Positions 8,469 through 16,849 of a DNA stretch of 64,000 nt are shown here, piece by piece. Where the stretch lies: NCBI GenBank assembly GCA_001797275.1, contig MGOY01000014.1, positions 62,001-126,000 of the forward strand, given 5' to 3'. Source of the stretch: Clostridiales bacterium GWF2_38_85 (GTDB taxonomy: Bacteria; Bacillota; Clostridia; Oscillospirales; CAG-382). How positions within the stretch are numbered: position 1 is the first letter of the stretch; every line of letters starts with the position of its first letter. The notes below the pieces were generated by a model. The model saw only the letters and a program-made list of their open reading frames with translations. It searched no databases and was not told the DNA's origin. The translations under genes were made by a program, and so were the position numbers.

Positions 8469-8556
8469 TTAATTGATGTTTTAATTATATCGTTTGAAAA
8501 CAGTAAACAACATTCGTATTTTCATATATATTATCTTTTAATAAAATTAATTTATC

Positions 8557-10257
8557 TTACCGCATAACGTTGAATGATTGTACAAGGTTTAATTTACCGT
8601 AACCCCATTGCGTGTTGGGGAATATAGTACCTTCTATACGCGTAGCTCCTCTGATCAGATATGCCTTTATTTGAGATGTACTTAATGCAATATCATTACC
8701 TTCAACTATACCCCATTGAAGCATCAAAGCGCAAGCTCCTGCAGTAATTGCTGCTGCGACGCTTGTTCCGCTCATTAAACCATAGCCATACGGATAGAAC
8801 CCACCAACATTAACTCCAGGCGCTACAAGGTCGGGGGACATTGCCGGAAGTCGGGTGGGACCCCATGATGAATCTATGAACAGAGTGTTATCAAGAGAAT
8901 TATATGCTCCGCAAGTAATAACTCCAACTGCTGTTCCAGGTATTAAAATTGTATAATTTGGTGTCGGAGTAAGGAATTCTACACCAGGTGAAACAAATCC
9001 GGTGATAGGAAGATACGAATGATATTCACCATTCACGATATAATCACCATGTATTGTGATAATCCATACTCCTGTGGTGGGTTTTAATATTTTTATTATT
9101 GTTGCCTGACCGCCAAGTCCTCGTGTAGGATAGATATATTCAACAATAACTGTTGATCTTTCTAAAATTAACTTAGCTTCATATCGAACTCCTGATTTTA
9201 CAGGGATTCGATTTATTTTTTCTCCGGTAGGTGATCTTATAGAAACGGATAATCTGTCAGGTGAATAATTCCATGTATTAATAAAAATATCACTTGAATT
9301 TTCGCTGACTTTTAACTCAATATTTTGTACTTGATTTGTTTCTGTTATGTATCCATTAGTATGATGTTTTGCCTGACTTTCATTACCTGCAGCAATACAA
9401 ATACACACACCTGTTATTTTACTTATCCCGCTTAAGTAATCTTCAAACAGTGAAAACCCGTTATGTCCTCCGAGATTAGTCCCAAGGCCTATACAGATTA
9501 CAACCGGCCGTCCAAGCTCCTGAGATTTTTTCAATATGTACTCAATACCTATCATTATGGAAATTGATTCATATGCATGTTCCTGCTCTGGTGGTATAAG
9601 CCATTTCTCATAATAATACGGGCTTGCTTTTTTAAGTTTAACAATAAGCAATTCTGAGTCAGGTGCAGCTCCGATGAAATTATCAAGCTCACGACCGGCA
9701 GCAATTGAAGCTAAGAAAGTACCATGCCCTGAAGTATCCGTTTCGGGTACAATTGATAAAGGATTATCAGATTTCAATGCTGAATTTATTTCCTCTTGAG
9801 TATATTCTATTCCGAACGGTAATTCATACGGTACTATACCTCTAAGTGTCTGATCATAAATTGCCTTTATCTTACTTGAACCATCTTCGTATTTAAATAC
9901 TTCATTTGTATAATCGATACCGGTATCAATTATTCCGACCAGAACGCCTTGACCTCGCAAATTTAAATACGGTTGTTGCTGCATTTGTATAATTCCGGAT
10001 GCTTCAAGTGCTTGCTTATCTAATAAACCGAGAACTATAGATTCTGAGCTTGTAAAATAAGAACCTATATTACTTATAACAGTTTTAAGAGAACCTTTTT
10101 TTGTATAGGCGACTAAATAGTCACCGGTTAATACTTTCGTTGGTAATATATAAGGCTTATCTTTAAGATATTCAATAAAATAAACACTGTTCTGTACTAT
10201 AAAAGCCACTGTATCCGGAGAATCAACAAATTCTTTCAACCGTTCCGTATCTATCAT
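8557..10257 (-). CDS. CspB-like subtilase (S8 family), third gene of the csp cluster
   Basis: A subtilisin-family protease of about 566 aa without a signal peptide, resembling clostridial Csp germination proteases that activate pro-SleC in the spore. It has an N-terminal prodomain (~95 residues). The catalytic triad is visible: Asp in LVGIIDTGIDY, His in TSGHGTFLAS and Ser in MSGTSVAAA. About 130 residues of beta-rich sequence lie between His and Ser, as in the CspB jellyroll insert. The start is uncertain: GTG 10278 and ATG 10269 are in frame, but GAAGGA (10275-10270) favours ATG 10257. It is the last of three tandem paralogues, 50 nt after the second. Confidence 0.85.
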   Translation of the reverse strand: MIDTERLKEFVDSPDTVAFIVQNSVYFIEYLKDKPYILPTKVLTGDYLVAYTKKGSLKTVISNIGSYFTSSESIVLGLLDKQALEASGIIQMQQQPYLNLRGQGVLVGIIDTGIDYTNEVFKYEDGSSKIKAIYDQTLRGIVPYELPFGIEYTQEEINSALKSDNPLSIVPETDTSGHGTFLASIAAGRELDNFIGAAPDSELLIVKLKKASPYYYEKWLIPPEQEHAYESISIMIGIEYILKKSQELGRPVVICIGLGTNLGGHNGFSLFEDYLSGISKITGVCICIAAGNESQAKHHTNGYITETNQVQNIELKVSENSSDIFINTWNYSPDRLSVSIRSPTGEKINRIPVKSGVRYEAKLILERSTVIVEYIYPTRGLGGQATIIKILKPTTGVWIITIHGDYIVNGEYHSYLPITGFVSPGVEFLTPTPNYTILIPGTAVGVITCGAYNSLDNTLFIDSSWGPTRLPAMSPDLVAPGVNVGGFYPYGYGLMSGTSVAAAITAGACALMLQWGIVEGNDIALSTSQIKAYLIRGATRIEGTIFPNTQWGYGKLNLVQSFNVMR

Positions 10258-10307
10258 GTCAGATTCCATTCCTTCCACAGAATTATCAATTATGTATTAA
10301 TATATAT

Positions 10308-12014
10308 TTATACTTCACGCATCAGAATGAAGGATTGAATCAAATTCAACCTGCCGTAACCCCATTGGGTATTCGGATAAATTAATCCTTCAGCTCTTGT
10401 TGCACCTCTGATCAGATAGGCTCTTATCTGATAGGTACTTAAAGCAATGTCATTCTTTTCAACGATACCCCATTGCAGCATCAATGCCGCCGCTCCTGCA
10501 GTAATTGCATTTGCAACACTTGTACCGCTCATTCTACCTATACCGGTTGGAAAATAGCCTTCAACATCAACTGCGGGAGCAACAAAGTCGGGAGACATAG
10601 ACGGCAGGCGTGTCGGTCCCCAGGATGTCTGTGGATACAAGCTGTTGTCAAGTGAATTATAACCTCCGCAGGTTATGGGTCCGATCGCAGTTCCGGGAAC
10701 AACAATAGTGTAGTTGGGATTGGGTGTCAGGAATTCTACGTTAGGCGATATAAAATTTGTTATTGGCAGCCAGGTATGGTATTCACCGTTTAGAATAAGA
10801 TCACCATAAACGATAATTGTCCATATACCCGGAGTTGCACTAATAAGCTTGATAACAGTAAGCTGCCCGCCGTTTCCTCTTGTCGGGAAAATATATTCAA
10901 CAATAACCGTTGCCCGTTCGAGAACCAGTTTTGCTTCATATCTCGTTCCTGTTTTTGCCGGAACTCTGCCAACGAGCTCACCGGTTGGAGATTTAATAGA
11001 AACCGATAATCTGTCAGGGGCATTATTCCAGACAGTCATATATACATCAGTTGGATTGTCTCCGATCCTAAGTTCAATGTTTTGAGATTCATCCTCTTTT
11101 GCAATCGTACCCTGCATATGATGTCTTGCCTGACTTTCATTACCGGCTGCGGTGCAGAGACAAATTCCGGTTAGACTGCTTATTTTGCTCAGATACTCTT
11201 CAAAAAGTGTGAATCCGTCATGACCGCCGAGATTTGTTCCCACTCCCAGACAGATGACAACAGGCCTACCAAGCTCCTGTGCTTTTTTTAATATATATTC
11301 AACACCGACCATGATTGCTGAGGATTCGAAAACATTATCCTGCTCGGGTGGTATCAGATATTTTTCAAGATAATATGATCGGGCTTTTTTCAGCTTGACA
11401 ATAAGAAGCTCCGAATCCGGTGCAGCACCGATAAAATTGTCAATTTCGCGCCCGGCAGCAATTGAAGCAAGAAAAGTTCCGTGACCGACAGTATCCGTTT
11501 GCGGTACGATAGAATAAGGATTATCGGAAGCTAACGCTTCATTTATCATTTCCTGTGTGTATTCTGTTCCGATACTCAAATTATACGGTACAGTGCCTCT
11601 TACCGTTTGATCGAAAATACCTACGATTTTGCTTGTTCCGTCTTCGTATTTGAAAATGTCAAGAGTATAATCTATACCAGTATCAACAATGCCAACCAGT
11701 ACACCCTGACCTCTGAGGTCAAGAAACGGCTGCTGCTGAACCTGAATAATACCTGAAGCCTCGAGTGCCTGATATCCCATAAGACCGCATACAAACGACT
11801 CTGAGCTTACAAATGAGGAACCCAGATCTATTATAACATCATCAATATATGACTTGTCAACATACGAAACAAGATATCCACCCGTAAGAACGGTGGTCGG
11901 GTATATGTATGGTTTATCCTTTATATATTCAATGAAGTATTCACTGTTCTGTGCAATAAAATCAACAGTATTCGGTGCATCAATGAATTCACCTATCGAA
12001 TTGTATCCGTTCAA
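10308..12014 (-). CDS. CspB-like subtilase (S8 family), second gene of the csp cluster
   Basis: A close paralogue of its neighbours, about 568 aa. It has a prodomain, triad Asp in LVGIVDTGIDY, His in DTVGHGTFLAS and Ser in MSGTSVANA, and the same jellyroll-like insert between His and Ser. No signal peptide is seen, which fits synthesis inside the forespore or mother cell. A TTG start at 12014 is proposed because GAGGTGG (12029-12023) sits 8 nt upstream; the in-frame GTGs at 12026 and 12023 lie within that binding site. The gene begins within about 20 nt of the preceding csp stop, so the two are translationally close. Function is inferred from CspB homology and the adjacent sleC-like gene. Confidence 0.86.
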   Translation of the reverse strand: MNGYNSIGEFIDAPNTVDFIAQNSEYFIEYIKDKPYIYPTTVLTGGYLVSYVDKSYIDDVIIDLGSSFVSSESFVCGLMGYQALEASGIIQVQQQPFLDLRGQGVLVGIVDTGIDYTLDIFKYEDGTSKIVGIFDQTVRGTVPYNLSIGTEYTQEMINEALASDNPYSIVPQTDTVGHGTFLASIAAGREIDNFIGAAPDSELLIVKLKKARSYYLEKYLIPPEQDNVFESSAIMVGVEYILKKAQELGRPVVICLGVGTNLGGHDGFTLFEEYLSKISSLTGICLCTAAGNESQARHHMQGTIAKEDESQNIELRIGDNPTDVYMTVWNNAPDRLSVSIKSPTGELVGRVPAKTGTRYEAKLVLERATVIVEYIFPTRGNGGQLTVIKLISATPGIWTIIVYGDLILNGEYHTWLPITNFISPNVEFLTPNPNYTIVVPGTAIGPITCGGYNSLDNSLYPQTSWGPTRLPSMSPDFVAPAVDVEGYFPTGIGRMSGTSVANAITAGAAALMLQWGIVEKNDIALSTYQIRAYLIRGATRAEGLIYPNTQWGYGRLNLIQSFILMREV

Positions 12015-12032
12015 AAAATCCACCACCTCATA

Positions 12033-13739
12033 TTATATATTCGTTTGCATCATTTTAAAACTTTGCAGAAGGTTCATTCTGCCATAGCCCCATTGAGTAT
12101 TCGGATATTCTGTATTGGGTGAACGGTTGCAACCTCTGATAAGATATGCTCTTATCTGAAAGGTGCTTATCGCTATTTCATTCTTTTTGACAATCCCCCA
12201 TTGCAGCATCAATGCACCTGCTCCTGTTGTTATTGCGGAAGCAACGCTTGTACCGTTTAGCTTCCCATAACCATCAGGAAAGACACCGCCAACATTTACA
12301 CCCGGTGAAACGAAATCAGGAAGCATGATAGAAATTCTTGAAGGACCCCATGATGATAATTCATATAGGCTGTTATTTAATGTATTATATGCTCCGCAGC
12401 ATATAGGACCGATGGCTGTTGCAGGCACAACAATAGTATAGTTTGGATTGGGTGAAACGAATTCAACATCAGGAGGGCCGAGTCCTGTAAGAGGAAGCCA
12501 TGCATGTACAGTCCCATCTATAATTATATCCCCGTATACAAAAACAATCCAAATACCGGCAGTCGGTTCAATTATTTTTACAACAGTATTCTGACTGCCC
12601 ATACCGCGTGTCGGGAAAGTGTATTCGACTATAACAACACAGTTTTCATCTGTCAGCCTTGCAGTAAAGATTGTATTTGTTTTTGCGGGAATACGATTTA
12701 TGAATTCGCCGTTTGGCGACATTATTGCCACAGAAAGTCTGTCGGGTGCATTGTTCCATATCGATAAATAAATATCCTGTGAGTTTTCTCCGACTTGAAT
12801 TTCAATTTTCTGATTGTCCTCTGCTTTATCAATAAATCCTAAAAAATGATGCTTTGCCTGGCTTTCATTGCCTCCTGCAATACAAAGACATACTCCGGCG
12901 AACTTGCTGATATGACTCAGATACTCTTCAAAAATCGAAAAACCGTTATGACTGCTCAGATTTGTTCCCAACCCGAGGCAAATTGCAACCGGTCTGTTGA
13001 GTTCCTGTGCTTTCCCGAGTATGTATTCGATACCTGCAATAACAGTAGATGATTCGTAGACATTTTCCTGTTCGGGTGGGATAAGATATTTCTCGATATA
13101 ATAAGGACGTGCTTTTCTGAGCTTGACTACAATTAATTCTGCTTCGGGAGCTGCTCCGATAAAATCGTCTACCTCATTGCCTGCGGCAAGCGATGCAAGA
13201 AATGTACCGTGACCGACCGTATCCTGCTCAGGTACAATAGAATAAGGATTTTCGGAGTTCAGTGCATCATTAATCTGTTCTCTTGTATATTCTGTTCCGA
13301 TGGATAATTCATACGGGCCGTTACCTATGACAGTCTGGTCGTATATACCGACGATTTTACTTGAACCGTCAGCATATCTGAAAACATCATTCGTATAATC
13401 TATTCCTGTGTCCACAATACCGATTAGAACACCTTGACCTCTTAGATTGAGTGTATTTTTCTGCTGCACCTGTGTTATCCCCGAAGCATCAAGAGCCTGT
13501 TGGTCAAGCAGTCCTAACACAACAGATAAGCTGATATAGCTTTGACCAAGATCACGTATTACTTCATCAAGATTTTTTCTGTCAGTATAAGCAACCTTAT
13601 AACCGCCGCGGTAAGCATGTGTTGCAACTATTTCCGGATGCGCTTTCATATAATTATCGAAATATTCGTTGTCTTCTACAATAAAATCAACTATATTAGG
13701 TGAAGTAAAAAAATCATTTTCTTGGTCGTTAAAATTCAT
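12033..13739 (-). CDS. CspB-like subtilase (S8 family), first gene of the csp cluster
   Basis: About 568 aa with the same order of parts: prodomain, Asp in LIGIVDTGIDY, His in DTVGHGTFLAS, jellyroll-like insert, Ser in LNGTSVASA. The residue before the catalytic GTS differs from its paralogues (NGTS instead of SGTS), but all three triad residues remain, so unlike C. difficile CspC or the CspA part of CspBA none of the three looks catalytically dead. The start at 13739 follows TTTGGAGAA; an in-frame TTG at 13751 overlaps that site. It is preceded on the same strand by a small unknown ORF that probably begins the operon. Confidence 0.86.
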   Translation of the reverse strand: MNFNDQENDFFTSPNIVDFIVEDNEYFDNYMKAHPEIVATHAYRGGYKVAYTDRKNLDEVIRDLGQSYISLSVVLGLLDQQALDASGITQVQQKNTLNLRGQGVLIGIVDTGIDYTNDVFRYADGSSKIVGIYDQTVIGNGPYELSIGTEYTREQINDALNSENPYSIVPEQDTVGHGTFLASLAAGNEVDDFIGAAPEAELIVVKLRKARPYYIEKYLIPPEQENVYESSTVIAGIEYILGKAQELNRPVAICLGLGTNLSSHNGFSIFEEYLSHISKFAGVCLCIAGGNESQAKHHFLGFIDKAEDNQKIEIQVGENSQDIYLSIWNNAPDRLSVAIMSPNGEFINRIPAKTNTIFTARLTDENCVVIVEYTFPTRGMGSQNTVVKIIEPTAGIWIVFVYGDIIIDGTVHAWLPLTGLGPPDVEFVSPNPNYTIVVPATAIGPICCGAYNTLNNSLYELSSWGPSRISIMLPDFVSPGVNVGGVFPDGYGKLNGTSVASAITTGAGALMLQWGIVKKNEIAISTFQIRAYLIRGCNRSPNTEYPNTQWGYGRMNLLQSFKMMQTNI

Positions 13740-13765
13740 TGCATTCTCCAAATAGGTAATATTTT

Positions 13766-14035
13766 TTAATAAAAACTGTCCAGATTGTCCAGACTGAATT
13801 TGATTTCATGCCAGCCGAAAATATCCCATGCATAACCCGAAATCGTATTCTCATAAATAACAGTCGGATAAAACCAGAAGGCACTGTTTGTGCGGAGCCA
13901 AACATAAATATATTTATCTAAATAGTGATAGAGTAGATCCGGATTGCAGTTCTTCAGAATTGAGCTGTAGTTAGGTATCGTATTTGGTGCAGGAGATGGC
14001 GGCATCTTTTTTTCTTGTGACAAATTCTCAGCCAA
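13766..14035 (-). CDS. Small aromatic-rich protein leading the csp operon
   Basis: An 89-residue protein I cannot name. It has a Pro/Ser-rich N-terminus (MPPSPAPN) and an aromatic-rich, beta-like second half (YIYVWLRTNSAFWFYPTVIYENTISGYAWDIFGW). It has no obvious membrane segment or signal. The TTG start at 14035 is proposed because GAGGTG lies 6 nt upstream; the next ATG is 14005. It ends 26 nt before the first csp gene on the same strand, so it probably belongs to the germination operon. Function unknown. Confidence 0.65.
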   Translation of the reverse strand: MAENLSQEKKMPPSPAPNTIPNYSSILKNCNPDLLYHYLDKYIYVWLRTNSAFWFYPTVIYENTISGYAWDIFGWHEIKFSLDNLDSFY

Positions 14036-14153
14036 ATAACTCACCTCGAATATATAATTATTTATTAGCTTTATATTATTATATGAGGTTTTAGGACGAA
14101 AAGTACACATACAATAGAATATATCTGTTTGTTTTATCATAATATGTATTGAA

Positions 14154-14262
14154 TATAATACTACTTCTCATAAGAAACAATAGAAAAAATTCAACGAAAA
14201 AGTCCGTAAATCAAGGACTTTTCCTCGAATTTTATCACCGTTTTTAAATCGAATGAGTATAA
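14154..14262. repeat. Family B inverted-repeat element, copy B1
   Basis: About 109 bp between the divergent csp operon and sleC-like gene. Termini are TATAATACTACTTCTCATAA and the complementary GAATGAGTATAAG, with inner GAAAAAGTCC...GGACTTTTCCTCGAATTTTATCACCG. It is followed by TTATTAATTTAATATAG, which resembles a family A right end. Confidence 0.75.
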
Positions 14263-14299
14263 GCCAGTTTATTAATTTAATATAGATTAGGAGCAGCAT

Positions 14300-15547
14300 A
14301 TGAACTCAAGTAATACACCTGATATAGGCAGCCTGCAGGTTGCGGTTTATGCGACTGATATCGGAAAGCCAATTAACAATGCGCAAGTAAGAATCACACT
14401 GTTTAACGAAAGACAACCGGTTATTGAAGAATTACAAACAGATATCTCAGGTCAGACTCAGCTTGTCGAGCTGCCTGCGCCACCGCTGGAATATTCGCAA
14501 CAGCCGAATGAACCTCAGCCATACAGCGAATATGACGTCAGTGTTGTTTTCGAGGGATATAAACCGGCGATTATACAGGGAGTACAGATATTACCCGACA
14601 GTATTGCATATCAGAATGTTAATTTATTTCCGCTCGAAGTCCCCGGAGAACCGGTTGAGTCGATTGATATCGAAGCTCATACACTGTATGGAACCTTCCC
14701 ACCGAAAATTCCCGAGGAATCTGTAAAACCGCTGCCTGAATCCAAGGGATTTGTTGTGCTGCCTAAGGTTGTCGTGCCTGAATATGTTGTTGTTCATGCA
14801 GGGGTACCGACTAACAATAGAGCGCCGAATTACTGGATACCTTTCACTGATTACATAAAGAATGTTGCAAGCTGTGAAATCTACTCAACCTGGCCGGATT
14901 CAACGATAAGAGCGAATGTATTGGCGATCATCTCCTTCACATTAAACAGAGTATACACCGAATGGTACCGCGGTAAGGGGTATTACTTTACAATAACCAA
15001 TTCAACCGCATATGACCAGGCATTTGTTTATGGCAGGAATATATACCGCAATATATCAAACATAGTTGATCAGATATTCACCACCTTTGTTACCAAGCCT
15101 GATATTAAGCAGCCGCTGTTTACGCAGTATTGTGATGGCTCGAGATCATCCTGTCCGGGTTGGTTATCGCAATGGGGCTCAAAAGAGCTGGGGCAGAGAG
15201 GGTATACACCGATAAATATTTTGAAATATTATTACGGTCAGGAAATTTTTCTGCTGGATGCCGAAAAGGTTGAGGGCGTTCCGATCTCATACCCGGGAAC
15301 ACCGCTGAGGGTAGGTTCACGAGGAGCAAATGTACGTACCATACAGCTTCAGTTGAACGCAATCTCAAATAATTATTCCGCAATCCCAAAGCTGAGGGTT
15401 GACGGCATCTACGGACCGCTGACAAAGAAATCGGTTGAAACCTTCCAGAGAATATTCAGGCTTCCCGTAACCGGTATTGTTGATTATGCAACCTGGTATC
15501 AGATATCAAATATTTTCGTCGCTGTAACAAAGCTGGCAGAGTTATAA
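14300..15547 (+). CDS. sleC: SleC-like spore cortex-lytic enzyme precursor
   Basis: Germination-specific peptidoglycan hydrolase of 415 aa. In Clostridium, SleC is stored as a zymogen in the spore and activated by Csp proteases. Parts in order: an N-terminal prepeptide-like beta domain (SLQVAVYATDIGKPINNAQVRITLF), a SpoIID-like catalytic domain (about 190-330: IRANVLAIISFTLNRVYTEWY, CPGWLSQWGSKELGQRGYTPINILKYYYG) and a C-terminal peptidoglycan-binding domain (LRVGSRGANVRTIQLQLNAI...VDGIYGPLTKKSVETFQRI). The Glu in TEWY is a candidate catalytic acid by analogy with SpoIID. AGGAG precedes the ATG. It is divergent from three Csp-like proteases, its likely activators. Confidence 0.9.
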   Translation: MNSSNTPDIGSLQVAVYATDIGKPINNAQVRITLFNERQPVIEELQTDISGQTQLVELPAPPLEYSQQPNEPQPYSEYDVSVVFEGYKPAIIQGVQILPDSIAYQNVNLFPLEVPGEPVESIDIEAHTLYGTFPPKIPEESVKPLPESKGFVVLPKVVVPEYVVVHAGVPTNNRAPNYWIPFTDYIKNVASCEIYSTWPDSTIRANVLAIISFTLNRVYTEWYRGKGYYFTITNSTAYDQAFVYGRNIYRNISNIVDQIFTTFVTKPDIKQPLFTQYCDGSRSSCPGWLSQWGSKELGQRGYTPINILKYYYGQEIFLLDAEKVEGVPISYPGTPLRVGSRGANVRTIQLQLNAISNNYSAIPKLRVDGIYGPLTKKSVETFQRIFRLPVTGIVDYATWYQISNIFVAVTKLAEL

Positions 15548-15574
15548 AATGGACACATAATTTTTCGCAAATAG

Positions 15575-15622
15575 ATACCCGCTGAAAGAAGCACATTCTC
15601 AGCGGGTATATTTGTTTTTATA
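15575..15622 (+). terminator. Terminator of the sleC-like gene
   Basis: ATACCCGCTGA (15575-15585) pairs with TCAGCGGGTAT (15599-15609), followed by ATTTGTTTTTA. Confidence 0.85.
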
Positions 15623-15674
15623 CAAATGTCACTTTAAATTATTATAGATTATGATCATCTTGTTATTATTGCAT

Positions 15675-16484
15675 TCAATAAATTATCTTTACCGGTTCGC
15701 AGGGCTGGGCTATTCGCAGCGTTATATCACCGTCAACATCCTTCATCGCAACCCGTATTCCGGCAGTGTTCAGAGACAGGCGGCTTTCCGAAAATGCGAT
15801 ATCAGGCCTGTTGTTATCTCTGCTTAGATGAGCAAGCACTATGCATTTCGCTCCTGCTTCAACTAAAGAGGGAAGATATGTTGCACAATTTTTATTTGAT
15901 AAATGCCCTCTGTCAGATAGTATCCTCTGCTTCAGATAATATGGATACGCACCGCATTTAAGCATTTGTACATCGTGGTTTGACTCGATTACAATGTAAT
16001 CACAGCCAAGAAGATTTTCCTTTACGCTTTGAGACAGCTTCCCAATATCGGTTGCATAACCGAGCTTAGTTCCGTTTGCAAGTGTTATGCGGAAGCAGGT
16101 GCAGCTGAGCGAATCATGCGGAGTTTCATTTGTTTCAATTACAGTATCATCAAGATATACCTTATCACCGATTTCGTTGTTTATAATACATCCTCCGACA
16201 TAACAATTATAATTTGATAAAGTTTTTGCGCTGACACTTGTTATAAAGACAGGTATTTTATATTTTTTTGATATTGTTTCAAGTCCTTTAATATGATCAG
16301 TATGTTCATGCGTGATGAATATAGCTCTGATTTTACTGAGAGAACTGCCAAGTCTGCCTAGAGCTTCGTTTATAGCACGGCACGAAACACCGGCATCAAT
16401 CAGAAATTCATCGTGTCCGCTTTTTATATATGTAGCATTACCGCTGGATCCGGAGAACAGCGTATATGCTTCAACATCAATCAT
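15675..16484 (-). CDS. MBL-fold metallohydrolase (WalJ/YycJ-like)
   Basis: A cytosolic 269-aa protein. The metal-binding motif HEHTDH (FITHEHTDHIKGLE) is near residue 62, and further ligands appear as TPHDS, the Asp in YATDIGKL and the late LAHLSRDNN motif typical of YycJ. YycJ/WalJ proteins are 5'-exonuclease-like and linked to cell-wall or mismatch-repair functions in Firmicutes. Here it lacks its usual WalRK neighbours and instead ends a three-gene minus-strand set behind galactokinase and a small membrane protein (12-nt gap). The family is sure; the biochemical role is inferred. Confidence 0.88.
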   Translation of the reverse strand: MIDVEAYTLFSGSSGNATYIKSGHDEFLIDAGVSCRAINEALGRLGSSLSKIRAIFITHEHTDHIKGLETISKKYKIPVFITSVSAKTLSNYNCYVGGCIINNEIGDKVYLDDTVIETNETPHDSLSCTCFRITLANGTKLGYATDIGKLSQSVKENLLGCDYIVIESNHDVQMLKCGAYPYYLKQRILSDRGHLSNKNCATYLPSLVEAGAKCIVLAHLSRDNNRPDIAFSESRLSLNTAGIRVAMKDVDGDITLRIAQPCEPVKIIY

Positions 16485-16496
16485 GTAAAATCCCTT

Positions 16497-16832
16497 TCAG
16501 CTATTATTTTGTGTAAAGAGCAATGCAAGGTTCAGACCAAAGGACAGCAGCAGAATGTCAATCATAGCAACCAATATTAAGGGTAGAGCAAAAAGCAGCA
16601 GATATTTGTTTTGCAAATACCTTTTCTTCTCTTTCTCAGGTGCATCCCATGCTGGCTTTTCTGTTTTAAAACCTTTGTTGCGTATTATATATGTAAGAAC
16701 TAAAACACCTGCAACAGACAGGTAAATTACAGGCCCCCATATCACTTCAAACATAATTAAAAGGATATATACTGCAAACGACAGTATTGCCCATCCGAAT
16801 AGTATTACAGCTAATTTCTGATATTCTTTCAA
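16497..16832 (-). CDS. Small membrane protein of unknown function
   Basis: A 111-residue protein with three predicted membrane helices (about 8-28, 30-49 and 78-104), joined by a charged cytoplasmic loop (GFKTEKPAWDAPEKEKKRY). A TTG start at 16832 is supported by AAAGGAG 9 nt upstream. It lies between galK (17-nt gap) and the MBL gene (12-nt gap), indicating cotranscription. No family recognised. Confidence 0.75.
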   Translation of the reverse strand: MKEYQKLAVILFGWAILSFAVYILLIMFEVIWGPVIYLSVAGVLVLTYIIRNKGFKTEKPAWDAPEKEKKRYLQNKYLLLFALPLILVAMIDILLLSFGLNLALLFTQNNS

Positions 16833-16849
16833 CTTGCGATACTCCTTTA

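Noticed and set aside
12240-12270. First Csp-like protease with LNGTS instead of MSGTS taken as pseudoprotease
   Set aside because: The catalytic Ser is that of GTS, which is retained; the changed residue is not part of the triad.
14263-14283. TTATTAATTTAATATAG before sleC resembles a family A right end
   Set aside because: No left end or inner hairpin; too short to call a truncated copy.
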